From NCBI RefSeq assembly GCF_900156165.1, contig NZ_FTMY01000009.1, positions 124,001 to 188,000 of the forward strand: a stretch of 64,000 nt of DNA, in the 5' to 3' direction. The stretch is from Pseudacidovorax sp. RU35E. Lineage in GTDB: Bacteria; Pseudomonadota; Gammaproteobacteria; Burkholderiales; Burkholderiaceae_C. Both the position numbers and the translations under genes were made by a program. The notes under the pieces are model-generated. The model ran no database searches. It was not told the origin of the DNA and saw nothing but the letters and a program-made list of their open reading frames with translations. Positions 39,464 to 48,372 of this stretch are shown in pieces (position 1 is the stretch's first letter; the number at the start of each line of letters is the position of its first letter).

Positions 39464-39555
39464 TTCGAGCGGGGAGGGCAGCGTTCCCTGGATGGAATCG
39501 TGCGAGGGAGGCGTTCGCCCCGAGGCGGGGTTCGCAGGGGCCGCGAGGGGCACGG

Positions 39556-40287
39556 TCAGGCGTTGCCGTCCGGCACGAACACGTAGCCCACACCCCACAC
39601 CGTCTGGATGTAGCGCGGTGCGGCGGCGTCGGATTCGATGAGCTTGCGCAGGCGGGAGATCTGGACGTCGAGGCTTCGGTCGAACGGCTCGAATTCGCGG
39701 CCGCGGGCCAGCTGGGCCAGCTTCTCGCGCGAGAGCGGTTGGCGCGGGTGGCGCACCAGTGCCTTGAGCATCGCGAATTCGCCGGTGGTCAACGACAGCT
39801 CTTCGCCGTCCTTGCGCAGCGTGCGCGATCCCAGATCGAATTCGAACGGTCCGAAGGACACCATCTCGTTCTCGGAGGACGGCGCGCCCGGCGCTTCCTG
39901 CGGCGGCCGGCGGCGCAGCACTGCATGCACGCGGGCCAGCAGTTCACGGGGGTTGAAGGGCTTGCCCAGGTAATCGTCGGCACCCACTTCCAGGCCCACG
40001 ATGCGATCCACATCCTCGCCCTTGGCCGTCAGCATGATGATGGGGGTGCGGTCGTTGGCTGCGCGCAAGCGTCGGCACACCGACAGTCCATCCTCACCCG
40101 GCATCATCAGATCCAGCACGATCAGATCGACCGTGTCGCGCAGCAGGATGCGATTGAGCGCCTTGCTGTCCTCGGCGACGATCACCTCGAAGCCCTCCTG
40201 GGTCAGGTAGCGTCGCAGCAGGTCGCGGATACGGGCGTCGTCATCGACGATCACGATCTTGTCGGTACGGGTCTGGTTTTGAGTCAT
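39556..40287 (-). CDS. ompR: OmpR-like response regulator
   Basis: A 243-residue two-component regulator. The receiver domain has the acidic cluster VDDDARIRDLLRRYL, phosphoacceptor D59 (VLDLMMPGEDG), MLTAKG and GKPFNPREL; the C-terminal winged helix ends with the OmpR/PhoB-type RYIQTVWGVGYVFV. Its receiver follows E. coli OmpR almost motif by motif. ATG 40287 is preceded by GAGGAA. It is first in an operon with envZ and probably an aldo/keto reductase, and is divergent from a small secreted-protein gene. GTTACA-type sites lie upstream. Confidence 0.95.
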   Translation of the reverse strand: MTQNQTRTDKIVIVDDDARIRDLLRRYLTQEGFEVIVAEDSKALNRILLRDTVDLIVLDLMMPGEDGLSVCRRLRAANDRTPIIMLTAKGEDVDRIVGLEVGADDYLGKPFNPRELLARVHAVLRRRPPQEAPGAPSSENEMVSFGPFEFDLGSRTLRKDGEELSLTTGEFAMLKALVRHPRQPLSREKLAQLARGREFEPFDRSLDVQISRLRKLIESDAAAPRYIQTVWGVGYVFVPDGNA

Positions 40288-40451
40288 AAGTACGACATTC
40301 CTCGGAGGCAGATTTGTAACAGAGCCGATTGTGTGGGTCGAGTTCACAGATTCTTCGGCGCGCCGCGACCCGCTGACACGACGTTACACAACTTGCGCGC
40401 GCTCGCGTGACAGCAAAATTCGCGCATTGAAGCAGTGGCAGAGTAGAGCCC

Positions 40452-40802
40452 ATGAGCACGGCATGCTGCTTTTCGCGACCTCTCCGGGACTTTGGCCCCG
40501 GCCTGGTGATCGCTGCGGCCTGTGCAGGCGTTGTGCCAGTGAACGCGGCCGAGGGTCCGCGATGGCCAGCGCCGGCGACGCGTCAGGGTGCAATGCAACA
40601 GGAGGATCCGGGCAGCGATGTCGAGCTGCGTCAACTGTCGCCAGCCGAACGCGCCGAGCTTCGCCAGCAGCTTCGCAGCGAATGGAATGCGCGTCATGCC
40701 TCTGAGGCCGGCTCGCCCGATCCCGGCGCGACGCGAGCCGATGGCGCACCGCCGCGGCGTGGTTGGAACCTGCCCTTTCCCTGGCGTGAGCCTCGCCGCT
40801 GA
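40452..40802 (+). CDS. Small exported protein of unknown function
   Basis: A 116-residue protein with an N-terminal hydrophobic stretch (about 13-32, ending VNAAE) that fits a signal peptide, then a charged helix LSPAERAELRQQLRSEWNAR and a Pro/Arg-rich tail. The helix resembles that of many small betaproteobacterial periplasmic proteins. It lies 33 nt upstream of the SIMPL gene on the same strand and is probably co-transcribed. Confidence 0.7.
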   Translation: MSTACCFSRPLRDFGPGLVIAAACAGVVPVNAAEGPRWPAPATRQGAMQQEDPGSDVELRQLSPAERAELRQQLRSEWNARHASEAGSPDPGATRADGAPPRRGWNLPFPWREPRR

Positions 40803-40835
40803 GTGCGTGGCACGCCTTGTTTTCCCCCTTCCTGA

Positions 40836-41570
40836 ATGAGGATCTGTTTGACCATTTCTCCCCCGCTATTTCGTACCGTTGCGCCTTTGGTGCTGGCCGC
40901 TTTGTCATTGCCCGCCTTGGCCCAGGAGGCGCCAGTCTGGTCCCCACCTCAGAACGTGGTGCAGCTCACGGCGTCGGGGTCGGTCGAGGTGCAACAGGAC
41001 ATGTTGACGATGACGCTGTCCACCACACGCGACGGCGCCTCGGCAGCAGCGGTCCAGAGTCAATTGAAGGCGGCTGTGGACGCCGCCCTGGCCGCGGCCC
41101 GGACGCAGGCCCAGGCAGGCGAACTGGATGTGCGCACCGGCAACTTCAGTCTTTCGCCGCGCTACAGCCGCGAAGGCAAGATCAACGGCTGGCAGGGGAG
41201 TGCCGAGGTGGTTCTCGAGGGGCGGGACTTTGCGCGCATCACGCAGGTTGCTGGCCGCATTGACAGCCTCAGCGTGGCCAATGTCGGCTTCAGTCTCAGC
41301 CGTGAGCAGACCCGCAAGGTCGAGGCCGAGGCACAGGCGCATGCCATCGAGAACTTCCGCCAGAGGGCCGCCTCACTGGCGCAGAACTTCGGCTTCGGCG
41401 GCTATTCGCTGCGGCAGGTGTCCGTCAACGGTCCGCAAGACTTCGTGCCCCGCCCGCGCATGATGGCCGCCGAGGCCATGGCTTTCAAGGCTGACGCCGC
41501 ACCTGTGCCGGTCGAAGCCGGCAAGGCAACCGTGACCGTCACGGTGTCCGGGTCGGTCCAGTTGAAGTAA
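40836..41570 (+). CDS. SIMPL domain (DUF541) periplasmic protein
   Basis: A 244-residue exported protein: signal peptide (about 1-29, ending PALAQE), then the SIMPL/DUF541 beta-alpha repeats starting VVQLTASGSVEVQQDMLTMTLSTTRDG and ending KATVTVTVSGSVQL. Family members are periplasmic or secreted, related to BP26/OMP28 of Brucella and to E. coli YggE, which has been linked to oxidative stress. Molecular role unknown. Confidence 0.88.
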   Translation: MRICLTISPPLFRTVAPLVLAALSLPALAQEAPVWSPPQNVVQLTASGSVEVQQDMLTMTLSTTRDGASAAAVQSQLKAAVDAALAAARTQAQAGELDVRTGNFSLSPRYSREGKINGWQGSAEVVLEGRDFARITQVAGRIDSLSVANVGFSLSREQTRKVEAEAQAHAIENFRQRAASLAQNFGFGGYSLRQVSVNGPQDFVPRPRMMAAEAMAFKADAAPVPVEAGKATVTVTVSGSVQLK

Positions 41571-41611
41571 TGACTCGCCGGGCCAGGGGCTCGCGGCCCC
41601 GCATGGCCTCG

Positions 41612-42382
41612 CTATTGCGCGGTCCAGCCGCCGTCCATTGCCCAGGCCACCCCTCGCACCTGGTCGGCTGCGGGTGAACACAGAAACACTGCGAGCCCGC
41701 CGAGTTGCTCGACCGTGGTGAACTGCAGCGACGGCTGCTTTTCCCCCAGCAGGTCTTTCTTGGCCTGCTCCACGCTGATGGCTTCGCGCGCGGCGCGGTC
41801 GTCGATCTGCTTTTGCACGAGCGGCGTCAACACCCACCCAGGACAGATGGCGTTACAGGTCACGCCCGTGGTCGCCGTCTCCAGCGCCACTGCCTTGGTC
41901 AGCCCGACGATGCCATGCTTGGCCGCCACATAGGCGGACTTCTGCGCCGAGGCCACGAGCCCATGCGCCGAGGCGATGTTGATGACGCGCCCCCAATTGG
42001 CTTCACGCATCGCAGGGATGGCCAGCCGGGTGGTGTGGAAGGCGCTGGTGAGATTGATGGCGATGATGGCGTCCCACTTTTCGGGCGGAAAGTCCTCGAC
42101 CTTGGCCACGTGCTGAATGCCGGCGTTGTTGACGAGCACGTCTACACGACCGAACTTGCTCGCGGCAAAGGACATCATGTCCTCGATCTGCGCGGCCTTG
42201 CTCATGTCGGCGCCGTGGTACTCGGCTTTCACGCCGAGGGCACGGATCTCGGCCAGCGGGCCATCGGCATCGCCGAATCCATTGAGCACGAGGTTCGCAC
42301 CTTGCTGCGCCAGGGTCTTGGCGATGCCGAGTCCGATGCCACTGGTCGAGCCTGTGACGAGCGCTGTTTTGCCTTGAAGCAT
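41612..42382 (-). CDS. bdhA: 3-hydroxybutyrate dehydrogenase (short-chain dehydrogenase)
   Basis: A 256-residue SDR enzyme that converts 3-hydroxybutyrate to acetoacetate with NAD+ in PHB degradation. The cofactor motif is TGSTSGIGLGIA, then NNAGIQHV, catalytic Ser in INIASAHG, Tyr/Lys in YVAAKHG and the C-terminal GVAWAMDGGWTAQ typical of D-3-hydroxybutyrate dehydrogenase. ATG 42382 starts the domain; the long upstream frame runs antisense to the hydrolase gene and is not coding. The PHB regulator phaR lies about 4 kb away. Confidence 0.92.
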   Translation of the reverse strand: MLQGKTALVTGSTSGIGLGIAKTLAQQGANLVLNGFGDADGPLAEIRALGVKAEYHGADMSKAAQIEDMMSFAASKFGRVDVLVNNAGIQHVAKVEDFPPEKWDAIIAINLTSAFHTTRLAIPAMREANWGRVINIASAHGLVASAQKSAYVAAKHGIVGLTKAVALETATTGVTCNAICPGWVLTPLVQKQIDDRAAREAISVEQAKKDLLGEKQPSLQFTTVEQLGGLAVFLCSPAADQVRGVAWAMDGGWTAQ

Positions 42383-42451
42383 GGTGGGCTGTTCTCCGCG
42401 ATCAATTAGGATGGACGCGAGCATTATCCCCAGCGCCACGGAGACGTTTGC

Positions 42452-43414
42452 ATGACAGAGCCCATCCTTGACTTCGTGGACTGCGCGGACGCGGGTGGTG
42501 GCCATCGCATGGCCTATTGGCAGTGGGGCGACCCGAGAGCGGAACATGTGGTGCTGTGCGTGCATGGCCTCACGCGCCAGGGGCGGGACTTCGACGCGCT
42601 GGCACAGGTGCTGCTGGCGAAGGCGTCGCGGCCGGTGCGCATCGTCTGCCCCGATGTGGTGGGACGCGGCCGCAGCGATTGGCTGCCCGAGCCATTGCAC
42701 TACCAGTTTCCGCAGTACGTGGCAGACATGATGGCGCTGCTTGCGCAGTTGCATGCACGTGCACCTCTCACGCAGTTCGACCATGTGGGCACCAGCATGG
42801 GCGGCCTCATCGGCATCTTCCTTGCAGCCCAGCCGACGCTGGCGCCGGTCCCCGTACGACGTCTTGTGCTCAACGATGTGGGGCCTGCTGTTGAATTCGA
42901 CGCCATTGCCCGCATCTCGAGCTACGTGGGACAGGCCGGTGTCTATGCCACTGTCGACGAGGCAGCGCAGATGCTGCTTGCGATCTCCGCGGGCTTCGGC
43001 CCCCACTCGCGCGAGCAGTGGCAGGCGTTGACGGTACCGATGCTGGTGCCGGCTCGTGAGCGCAGCGCCGATGGCCGGCAGCGGCTGGATATGGCCGCGG
43101 AGCGTGTCGACGTGGCATCTGGCCCCTACCGGTTGCATTACGACCCGGCCTTGTCGGTGGGCCTTCGTGCTTTGACGCGCGAGCAGGCCTTGCAGGGTGA
43201 AGCCGTGGTGTGGGCCGCCTACGATGCCGTGAAGGCGCCAACCCTGCTGCTGCGCGGTGCCGATTCCGATCTGCTGTCGCGCACCACGGCGCAGGCGATG
43301 ACGCAGCGCGGGCCGAGGGCGTCGCTGGTCGAGTTTGCTGGTGTGGGCCATGCTCCGACGCTGGTCGATCCCGCACAGTCCTCGGTCGTGGCGTCCTTCC
43401 TGTTCGAGCGCTAG
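42452..43414 (+). CDS. Alpha/beta-hydrolase
   Basis: A 320-residue alpha/beta-hydrolase-fold protein. The oxyanion HG motif is VLCVHGLTRQGRDF, the nucleophile Ser is in GTSMGGLIG, the acid likely in LLRGADSDLL and the His in GVGHAPTL. It is divergent from bdhA across 69 nt and 33 nt upstream of relA. Esterase or lactonase activity is possible; a role next to 3-hydroxybutyrate dehydrogenase in PHB or oligomer turnover is only a guess from position. Confidence 0.88.
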   Translation: MTEPILDFVDCADAGGGHRMAYWQWGDPRAEHVVLCVHGLTRQGRDFDALAQVLLAKASRPVRIVCPDVVGRGRSDWLPEPLHYQFPQYVADMMALLAQLHARAPLTQFDHVGTSMGGLIGIFLAAQPTLAPVPVRRLVLNDVGPAVEFDAIARISSYVGQAGVYATVDEAAQMLLAISAGFGPHSREQWQALTVPMLVPARERSADGRQRLDMAAERVDVASGPYRLHYDPALSVGLRALTREQALQGEAVVWAAYDAVKAPTLLLRGADSDLLSRTTAQAMTQRGPRASLVEFAGVGHAPTLVDPAQSSVVASFLFER

Positions 43415-43447
43415 TGCCCATGAAGAATTTGCGAGTGAGAGTTGTCA

Positions 43448-45643
43448 GTGTCCGAGCCAGCCGTTGTTGAACATGCCTTGTCCGCCGCCACCGCCCAGGT
43501 GGCACCCGGGGTGGAGGACATGCTGGCCAGGGCCCGCGCATTCGCGGCGCCGCTGATCGAAGGCGAGACGCTCGATACGGGTGAGAACACGCTCGCCCAT
43601 GCCGATGCAGTGGCTGCCATCGTGGCCTCGATGGGCGGCTCGGAGGCCATGCAGGCGGCCAGCTACCTTGTCTACGCATGCCCACACCTCAACCGCCCGC
43701 ATGAGGTCATCGCCAAGGTATTCGGCGACAACTATGCGTCGCTTGCGCTGGAGACCACCAAGCTGGTCCAGGTCCAGAAGCAGACGCGCGGCGTGGTGCA
43801 GATGGCCGACGGCAGCGGCGCGCAGACCGAGACGGTGCGCAAGATGTTGCTCGCCTTCTCCCGTGATCTGCGAGTGGTGATGCTGCGCCTGGCGTCCCGT
43901 CTTCAGACCCTGCGCCATGCGGCGGCCGTCAAGCAGCCCGTGCCGGAAAGCATGGCGCGCGAATCATTGCAGGTGTTTGCGCCGCTGGCCAACCGGCTGG
44001 GCATCTGGCAGGTCAAATGGGAGATCGAGGACCTGTCCTTTCGCTTCCTGGAGCCGGACACCTACAAGCTCATCGCCCAGCTGCTCGACGAGAAGCGCGC
44101 CGAACGGGAGGTGTATGTCGAGCAGCTGCGTACCCGGCTCGAGCGCGATCTGGCCAGCCAGGGCATCGAGGCCAAGGTGCAAGGCCGGCCCAAGAACATC
44201 TACAGCATCGTCAAGAAGATGCGCGGCAAGTCGCTCGACTTTGGCCAGGTCTTCGACATCCTCGCCCTTCGAGTGATCGTGGGCGACGTGAAGGACTGCT
44301 ATGCGGTACTGGCCTGGGTGCATTCGCATTTCCAGCCGATCGTGGAGGAGTTCGACGACTACATCGCTCGTCCCAAGCCCAATGGCTACCAATCGCTGCA
44401 TACGGTGGTGCGCGACGTGGTCGGCGGCCGCCCGGACAAGCCGATCGAGATCCAGATCCGCACAGCGCAGATGCACGAGCATGCCGAACACGGCGTGGCT
44501 GCGCACTGGGCCTACAAGGAGGCAGGCCCGAAGGGCTACGCCGGCGTGTGGGCTGGGGGTGAGTACGACGCCAAGATTGCGGTGCTGCGCCAACTGCTGG
44601 CGTGGGAGCGCGATCTCTCGGGCGGCGAGCAAGGACGTGGACTCTTCGACGACCGCATCTACGTGCTGACGCCCGACGCAGCAATCGTCGAACTGCCGCA
44701 AGGCTCGACGCCGGTGGACTTCGCTTATACCGTGCACACCCAGCTGGGGCATCGGTGCCGTGGCGCAAGGGTGGACGGCGCCATGGTCCCGCTGAATACG
44801 CCTCTGCAGAATGGTCAGACCGTCGAGGTGATCGCCACCAAGGAAGGCGGCCCTTCTCGCGACTGGCTCAACACCGAACTAGGGTACCTGGCCAGCCATC
44901 GTGCACGGGCCAAGGTGCGCGCCTGGTTCAATGCCCAGGCTACCCACGAAACCGTGGCGCGAGGCCGGGAGGCGGTGGAGAAACTACTGCAGCGAGAAGG
45001 CAAGACGGCGCTTCGCCTGGAAGACCTGGCGTCGCAGCTCGGCTTCCGCAGCGCCGATCACCTGTTCGAAGTGGTGGGCAAGGATGAGTTCTCCCTGCGC
45101 AACATCGAGAACCTGTTGCGCCCGCAGGAGCCGCAGCCTCAGGTCGAAGAAGCGCCCTTGATCCGCAAGTCGCGTGCGACTGATGGCTCTGGCAAGGGTG
45201 GGGTGCTGGTGGTGGGCGTGTCATCGCTGATGACCCAGTTGGCCAAGTGCTGCCGACCTGCGCCGCCGGATGCCATCCGCGGCTTCGTGACGCGCGGCCA
45301 CGGCGTCAGCGTTCACCGCGCGGACTGCAGCAACTTCCGGACGATGGCCACCAAGGATGCCGGTCGCGTGATCGAGGTGGAGTGGGGCGCCTCGCGTGCA
45401 GGCAGCGAGATCGTCTACGCGGTCGACGTGGCCGTGGAAGCGACTGATCGTCAGGGACTTCTGCGCGACATCTCGGATGTCTTTGCGCGCGAGAAGATGA
45501 ATGTGATCGGCGTGCAGACGCAGTCCGTCCGGGGCACCGCATGGATGACCTTCACCATTGAAGTGGCCGATGCTGCGCGGCTCACTCATGTGCTGGGCAT
45601 CGTCGCCTCGGTCCAGGGCGTGCGCTCGGCCCGACGTCGCTAG
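43448..45643 (+). CDS. relA: RelA, (p)ppGpp synthetase
   Basis: A long RSH-family protein (731 residues from GTG 43448) that makes (p)ppGpp from ATP and GTP/GDP in the stringent response. The N-terminal hydrolase domain is degenerate: where active SpoT has HD it reads AASYLVYACPHL. The synthetase domain has the acidic RelA-type EFDD signature (EEFDDYIARPKPNGYQSLHTVV), not the basic RFKD of bifunctional enzymes. TGS (IYVLTPDAAIVELPQGSTPVDFAY), helical and C-terminal ACT domains follow. The start is GTG 43448 with GAGAG six bases before, or TTG 43442; an in-frame stop at 43436 rules out longer forms. Confidence 0.95.
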   Translation: MSEPAVVEHALSAATAQVAPGVEDMLARARAFAAPLIEGETLDTGENTLAHADAVAAIVASMGGSEAMQAASYLVYACPHLNRPHEVIAKVFGDNYASLALETTKLVQVQKQTRGVVQMADGSGAQTETVRKMLLAFSRDLRVVMLRLASRLQTLRHAAAVKQPVPESMARESLQVFAPLANRLGIWQVKWEIEDLSFRFLEPDTYKLIAQLLDEKRAEREVYVEQLRTRLERDLASQGIEAKVQGRPKNIYSIVKKMRGKSLDFGQVFDILALRVIVGDVKDCYAVLAWVHSHFQPIVEEFDDYIARPKPNGYQSLHTVVRDVVGGRPDKPIEIQIRTAQMHEHAEHGVAAHWAYKEAGPKGYAGVWAGGEYDAKIAVLRQLLAWERDLSGGEQGRGLFDDRIYVLTPDAAIVELPQGSTPVDFAYTVHTQLGHRCRGARVDGAMVPLNTPLQNGQTVEVIATKEGGPSRDWLNTELGYLASHRARAKVRAWFNAQATHETVARGREAVEKLLQREGKTALRLEDLASQLGFRSADHLFEVVGKDEFSLRNIENLLRPQEPQPQVEEAPLIRKSRATDGSGKGGVLVVGVSSLMTQLAKCCRPAPPDAIRGFVTRGHGVSVHRADCSNFRTMATKDAGRVIEVEWGASRAGSEIVYAVDVAVEATDRQGLLRDISDVFAREKMNVIGVQTQSVRGTAWMTFTIEVADAARLTHVLGIVASVQGVRSARRR

Positions 45644-45756
45644 GGCCGGACGGTCCAGTGGTTGCCAAGATGAGGCCCGGTGTGGCCATGGCGTCGCGCC
45701 ATCAGCGCGGTGCGTGACGGCTGCCCCGGACTTCTGTCCACCGCGGCGCCGCAGGC

Positions 45757-45786
45757 AAAAAAATAGCCCCTTGCGGGGCTATTTTT
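45757..45786. terminator. Bidirectional intrinsic terminator
   Basis: AAAAAAATAGCCCC-TTGC-GGGGCTATTTTT: strong stem with A-run before and T-run after, so it works on both strands. It lies between the convergent relA and tRNA-Val genes. Confidence 0.9.
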
Positions 45787-45814
45787 GGTGTGTGCCTGGT
45801 TGACACACTGCGTT

Positions 45815-45891
45815 TGGTAGGCGCGATTGGACTCGAACCAACGACCCCCACCATGTCAAGGTGGTGCTCTAACCAGCTGAGCTACGCGCCT
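45815..45891 (-). tRNA. tRNA-Val (anticodon GAC)
   Basis: A 77-nt tRNA on the minus strand with encoded CCA. The acceptor stem AGGCGCG pairs with CGCGCCT, the D arm is GCTC-AGCTGGTTA-GAGC, the anticodon arm CCACC-TTGACAT-GGTGG gives GAC, and the T arm holds TTCGAGT. It reads GUC and GUU valine codons. Confidence 0.96.
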
Positions 45892-45911
45892 GTGTTTGTT
45901 CGAGAGGGTAG

Positions 45912-45941
45912 AGTATAGCACGCAATTTTTGGCGCTGTGAA
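45912..45941 (-). promoter_or_regulatory. Promoter of tRNA-Val
   Basis: On the minus strand TTCACA (45936-45941), an 18-bp spacer and TATACT (45912-45917), with the mature tRNA 5' end 21 bases downstream. Five of six positions match consensus in each box. Confidence 0.75.
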
Positions 45942-46154
45942 GCCCCTGTGCCATGCTGCCCGAATGCCAAAGAAAAGGTGGTTGGCGCGGCAGCGTCGAA
46001 TCCTTCGCGCGCGGTAGGAGAAACAGCGCTCGACCAATCGCGCAAGACTTGCTTCCAAGCGCCACCATCCATCGCCCGCACGATTGATGCAATTTGTTGC
46101 GCTGTGTGATACCTTGCCGCGCACACAACACCACCCCGCTTCCGAGAGATCCTG

Positions 46155-46514
46155 ATGAGCACGCCCCCTGTCCTGACCGATGACGTTGCTTCGCGCCGCC
46201 GGACCGCCATGCTCCTCCATCAGGCGCCACTCGAGTTTGCGCGGGCCGTGTATGGCATCAACGACCGGGCGAGTGGACGGGTCGGGACCATGGCGGCACA
46301 GGATGTCGCACGGGCGGAAGGGATGGGGGTGCTCGTTACACGGGAACGTGTCCAGCAGCGAGCGCGGTCGTATCTCCCGATGGAGGGGCGGGAGCATTGC
46401 CCCCGGTGCTGGGTATTTGCCAGCACCCGTACGCTGCTGTCTTTCCATCGTGCCGAAGAAGGTCACGAAACCGCTCGCTGCGCGAGCTGCGGTGCCGAGT
46501 ACCCGAACGCCTGA
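46155..46514 (+). CDS. Small zinc-ribbon-type protein of unknown function
   Basis: A 119-residue protein with a helical N-terminal two thirds and a C-terminal zinc-ribbon-like region, CPRCW (about 82-86) and CASCG (about 110-114). No other domain is recognised. The ATG follows GAGAGATCCTG, an acceptable ribosome binding site. It lies alone between tRNA-Val and phaR with its own 263-nt upstream gap. The paired Cys motifs argue that it is a real gene. Confidence 0.6.
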   Translation: MSTPPVLTDDVASRRRTAMLLHQAPLEFARAVYGINDRASGRVGTMAAQDVARAEGMGVLVTRERVQQRARSYLPMEGREHCPRCWVFASTRTLLSFHRAEEGHETARCASCGAEYPNA

Positions 46515-46615
46515 GCGGCAGACCGGGCAGGGTAAACCTTGCGGGGCACTTCGGATGCCCTCCCTAGAATGGGTCGCTCGTTGATCGCGAGGTGTGTGGT
46601 TTGAAGGAATCTCCA

Positions 46616-47152
46616 GTGCAGGGCAAGAAGACAGCGGCCAAGCCGTCGTCTGAGCGGGTGATCAAGAAGTATCCCAATCGCCGTCTCTACGACACTGACT
46701 CTTCCGCCTACATCACGCTGGCGGACGTCAAACAGCTGGTGATGGACCAGGCGACGTTTGTGGTCCGCGATGCAAAGACGGGCGAGGACATCACCCGCAG
46801 CATCCTGTTGCAGATCATTCTTGAAGAAGAAGCCGGTGGCGCGCCGATGTTCACCGAGCAGGTGCTGGCCAGCATCATCCGCTTCTACGGACACGCCATG
46901 CAGGGTTTCATGGCGCCCTACCTCGAGAAGAACATCCAGGCCATGGCGGAGGTGCAGGCTCAGATGGCGGACAAGGCGCAGGGCTTCACACCGGAGATGT
47001 GGGCGCGCTTCATGACCATGCAGTCCCCCATGCTGCAAGGGTTGATGGGCAGCTACGCCGAGCAGTCCAAATCCGCGTTCCAACAAATGCAGGAGCAGAT
47101 GCAGAAGAACGCCGACCAGGTGCTGGGCGCGTTTGGACTGAAGCGGCCCTGA
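46616..47152 (+). CDS. phaR: Polyhydroxyalkanoate synthesis repressor PhaR
   Basis: A DNA- and PHA-binding repressor of phasin and PHB genes. The N-terminal PHB-accumulation DNA-binding domain begins RVIKKYPNRRLYDTDSSAYITLADVKQLVM, and the second domain (DITRSILLQIILEEEAGGAPMFTEQVL) is also typical; a Gln/Met-rich helical tail follows. The start is unclear: GTG 46616 has AAGGAA before it and matches the usual N-terminus, while TTG 46601 and GTG 46592 are possible. A TAGAAT box lies about 50 bases upstream. Confidence 0.92.
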   Translation: MQGKKTAAKPSSERVIKKYPNRRLYDTDSSAYITLADVKQLVMDQATFVVRDAKTGEDITRSILLQIILEEEAGGAPMFTEQVLASIIRFYGHAMQGFMAPYLEKNIQAMAEVQAQMADKAQGFTPEMWARFMTMQSPMLQGLMGSYAEQSKSAFQQMQEQMQKNADQVLGAFGLKRP

Positions 47153-47256
47153 GCGGTGCCGGGGGGCATGTGGCGAGTCAATCGCTGTTGTCTGACGCGG
47201 CGTGCGACGGCGCCGAGTTAACTTCGGCGGCATCCAAAAGCATCCCCGGGCAACCC

Positions 47257-47826
47257 GTGACGCGTCCAACTCCTTCTCGCCAGGCGCTCCGCCGCATTCT
47301 CATTTCTGGTGCCGTGGCATTCGCCGTCGTGGGGCTGGTGGGTTGCGCGACGACCAAGCCCAGCATCGACCGGATGGAGACCGTGGACCTGCGTCGCTTC
47401 ATGGGCGATTGGTATGTCATTGGCAACATCCCGACCTTGCCCGAACGGGATGCGTACAACGCGGTGGAGTCCTATTCGCTTGATGGCGACGGCCGCATCC
47501 GTACACGCTTCCGCTACCGGGAAGGGGCGTTCGATGGCCCGTTGCGTACCATGAATCCCATCGGGACCGTCGTACCGGGTTCAGGCAATGCCGTGTGGGG
47601 AATGCAGTTCATCTGGCCTATCAAGGCCGAGTATGTGATCGTCGATGTCGACCCGGCCTATTCGCTGACCATCATCGGGCGCAGCGCACGGGACTATGCC
47701 TGGATCATGGCCAGAGATCCTTCGATTCCAGACCAGCGCTACGACGCTGCTGTCGCCCGTTTGCAGGCGCTGGGCTATGACGTTTCGAAGCTCCGTCGCG
47801 TGCCCCAGCGGTGGCCGGAGCGCTGA
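47257..47826 (+). CDS. Bacterial lipocalin (Blc-like lipoprotein)
   Basis: A 189-residue outer-membrane lipoprotein of the lipocalin family that binds lipids. From GTG 47257 the signal ends in VVGLVGC (Cys30). The lipocalin signature RFMGDWYVIGNIP follows and the barrel strands end in TIIGRSARDYAWIMARDP, as in Blc. The frame is open further upstream, but only this start gives a normal lipoprotein signal. The family is often stress-induced. Confidence 0.88.
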   Translation: MTRPTPSRQALRRILISGAVAFAVVGLVGCATTKPSIDRMETVDLRRFMGDWYVIGNIPTLPERDAYNAVESYSLDGDGRIRTRFRYREGAFDGPLRTMNPIGTVVPGSGNAVWGMQFIWPIKAEYVIVDVDPAYSLTIIGRSARDYAWIMARDPSIPDQRYDAAVARLQALGYDVSKLRRVPQRWPER

Positions 47827-47894
47827 AGGTTCGACTCCTTTGGAACGATGGGGCCCAAAGGCCGACAATCGCTGCCTCTGCGAAAGTGCTCCCG

Positions 47895-48371
47895 ATGAAT
47901 GAAATTCAGTGGTTTGTCCGCATCTGCGAGATCGACGGTCTTGAAGCCGGCCTGCGTGAGCTCAACGCGCGTGTGCCGCACCGGTACACCGGCGTATATC
48001 GATTCGAGGGCAACCTGATGCGCAATCTCGCGCTCGTCGACAAAGCGGGCGAAGCGCGTCCCGAGCATCTGGCGGCAGTGCCTTTCCAGGACAGCTTCTG
48101 CCAGTATGTTCTGCGTGAAGGTGAGTTCCGCAGTGGCGACACCGCGACGGACCATCGCCTGGATGGGCACGTCTACCAAGGCGTGCTGCTCAGCTATCAC
48201 GGCGTGCCCGTTCTCGACGACAGCGGCCAGTTGTTCGGCTCACTGTGCCATTTCGACCCAGCCAGCAAAGAACTCAACGACACGGAGTTCGCCACCATGC
48301 AGCGCGTCGCGCGGGTGATACCCGCCTTCCTGCGCTCGCGCTCGGCGGGCGTGCCGGTGCCCGCGGCCTGA
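47895..48371 (+). CDS. GAF domain protein
   Basis: A 158-residue protein consisting almost only of a GAF domain: YTGVYRFEGNLMRNLALVDKAG, VPFQDSFCQYVLREGEF and LLSYHGVPVLDDSGQLFGSLCHFD are typical strands and ligand-pocket segments. GAF domains bind small molecules such as cyclic nucleotides or sense redox. No output domain is attached, so its partner is unknown. It follows the lipocalin gene by 68 nt. Confidence 0.88.
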   Translation: MNEIQWFVRICEIDGLEAGLRELNARVPHRYTGVYRFEGNLMRNLALVDKAGEARPEHLAAVPFQDSFCQYVLREGEFRSGDTATDHRLDGHVYQGVLLSYHGVPVLDDSGQLFGSLCHFDPASKELNDTEFATMQRVARVIPAFLRSRSAGVPVPAA

Positions 48372-48372
48372 A

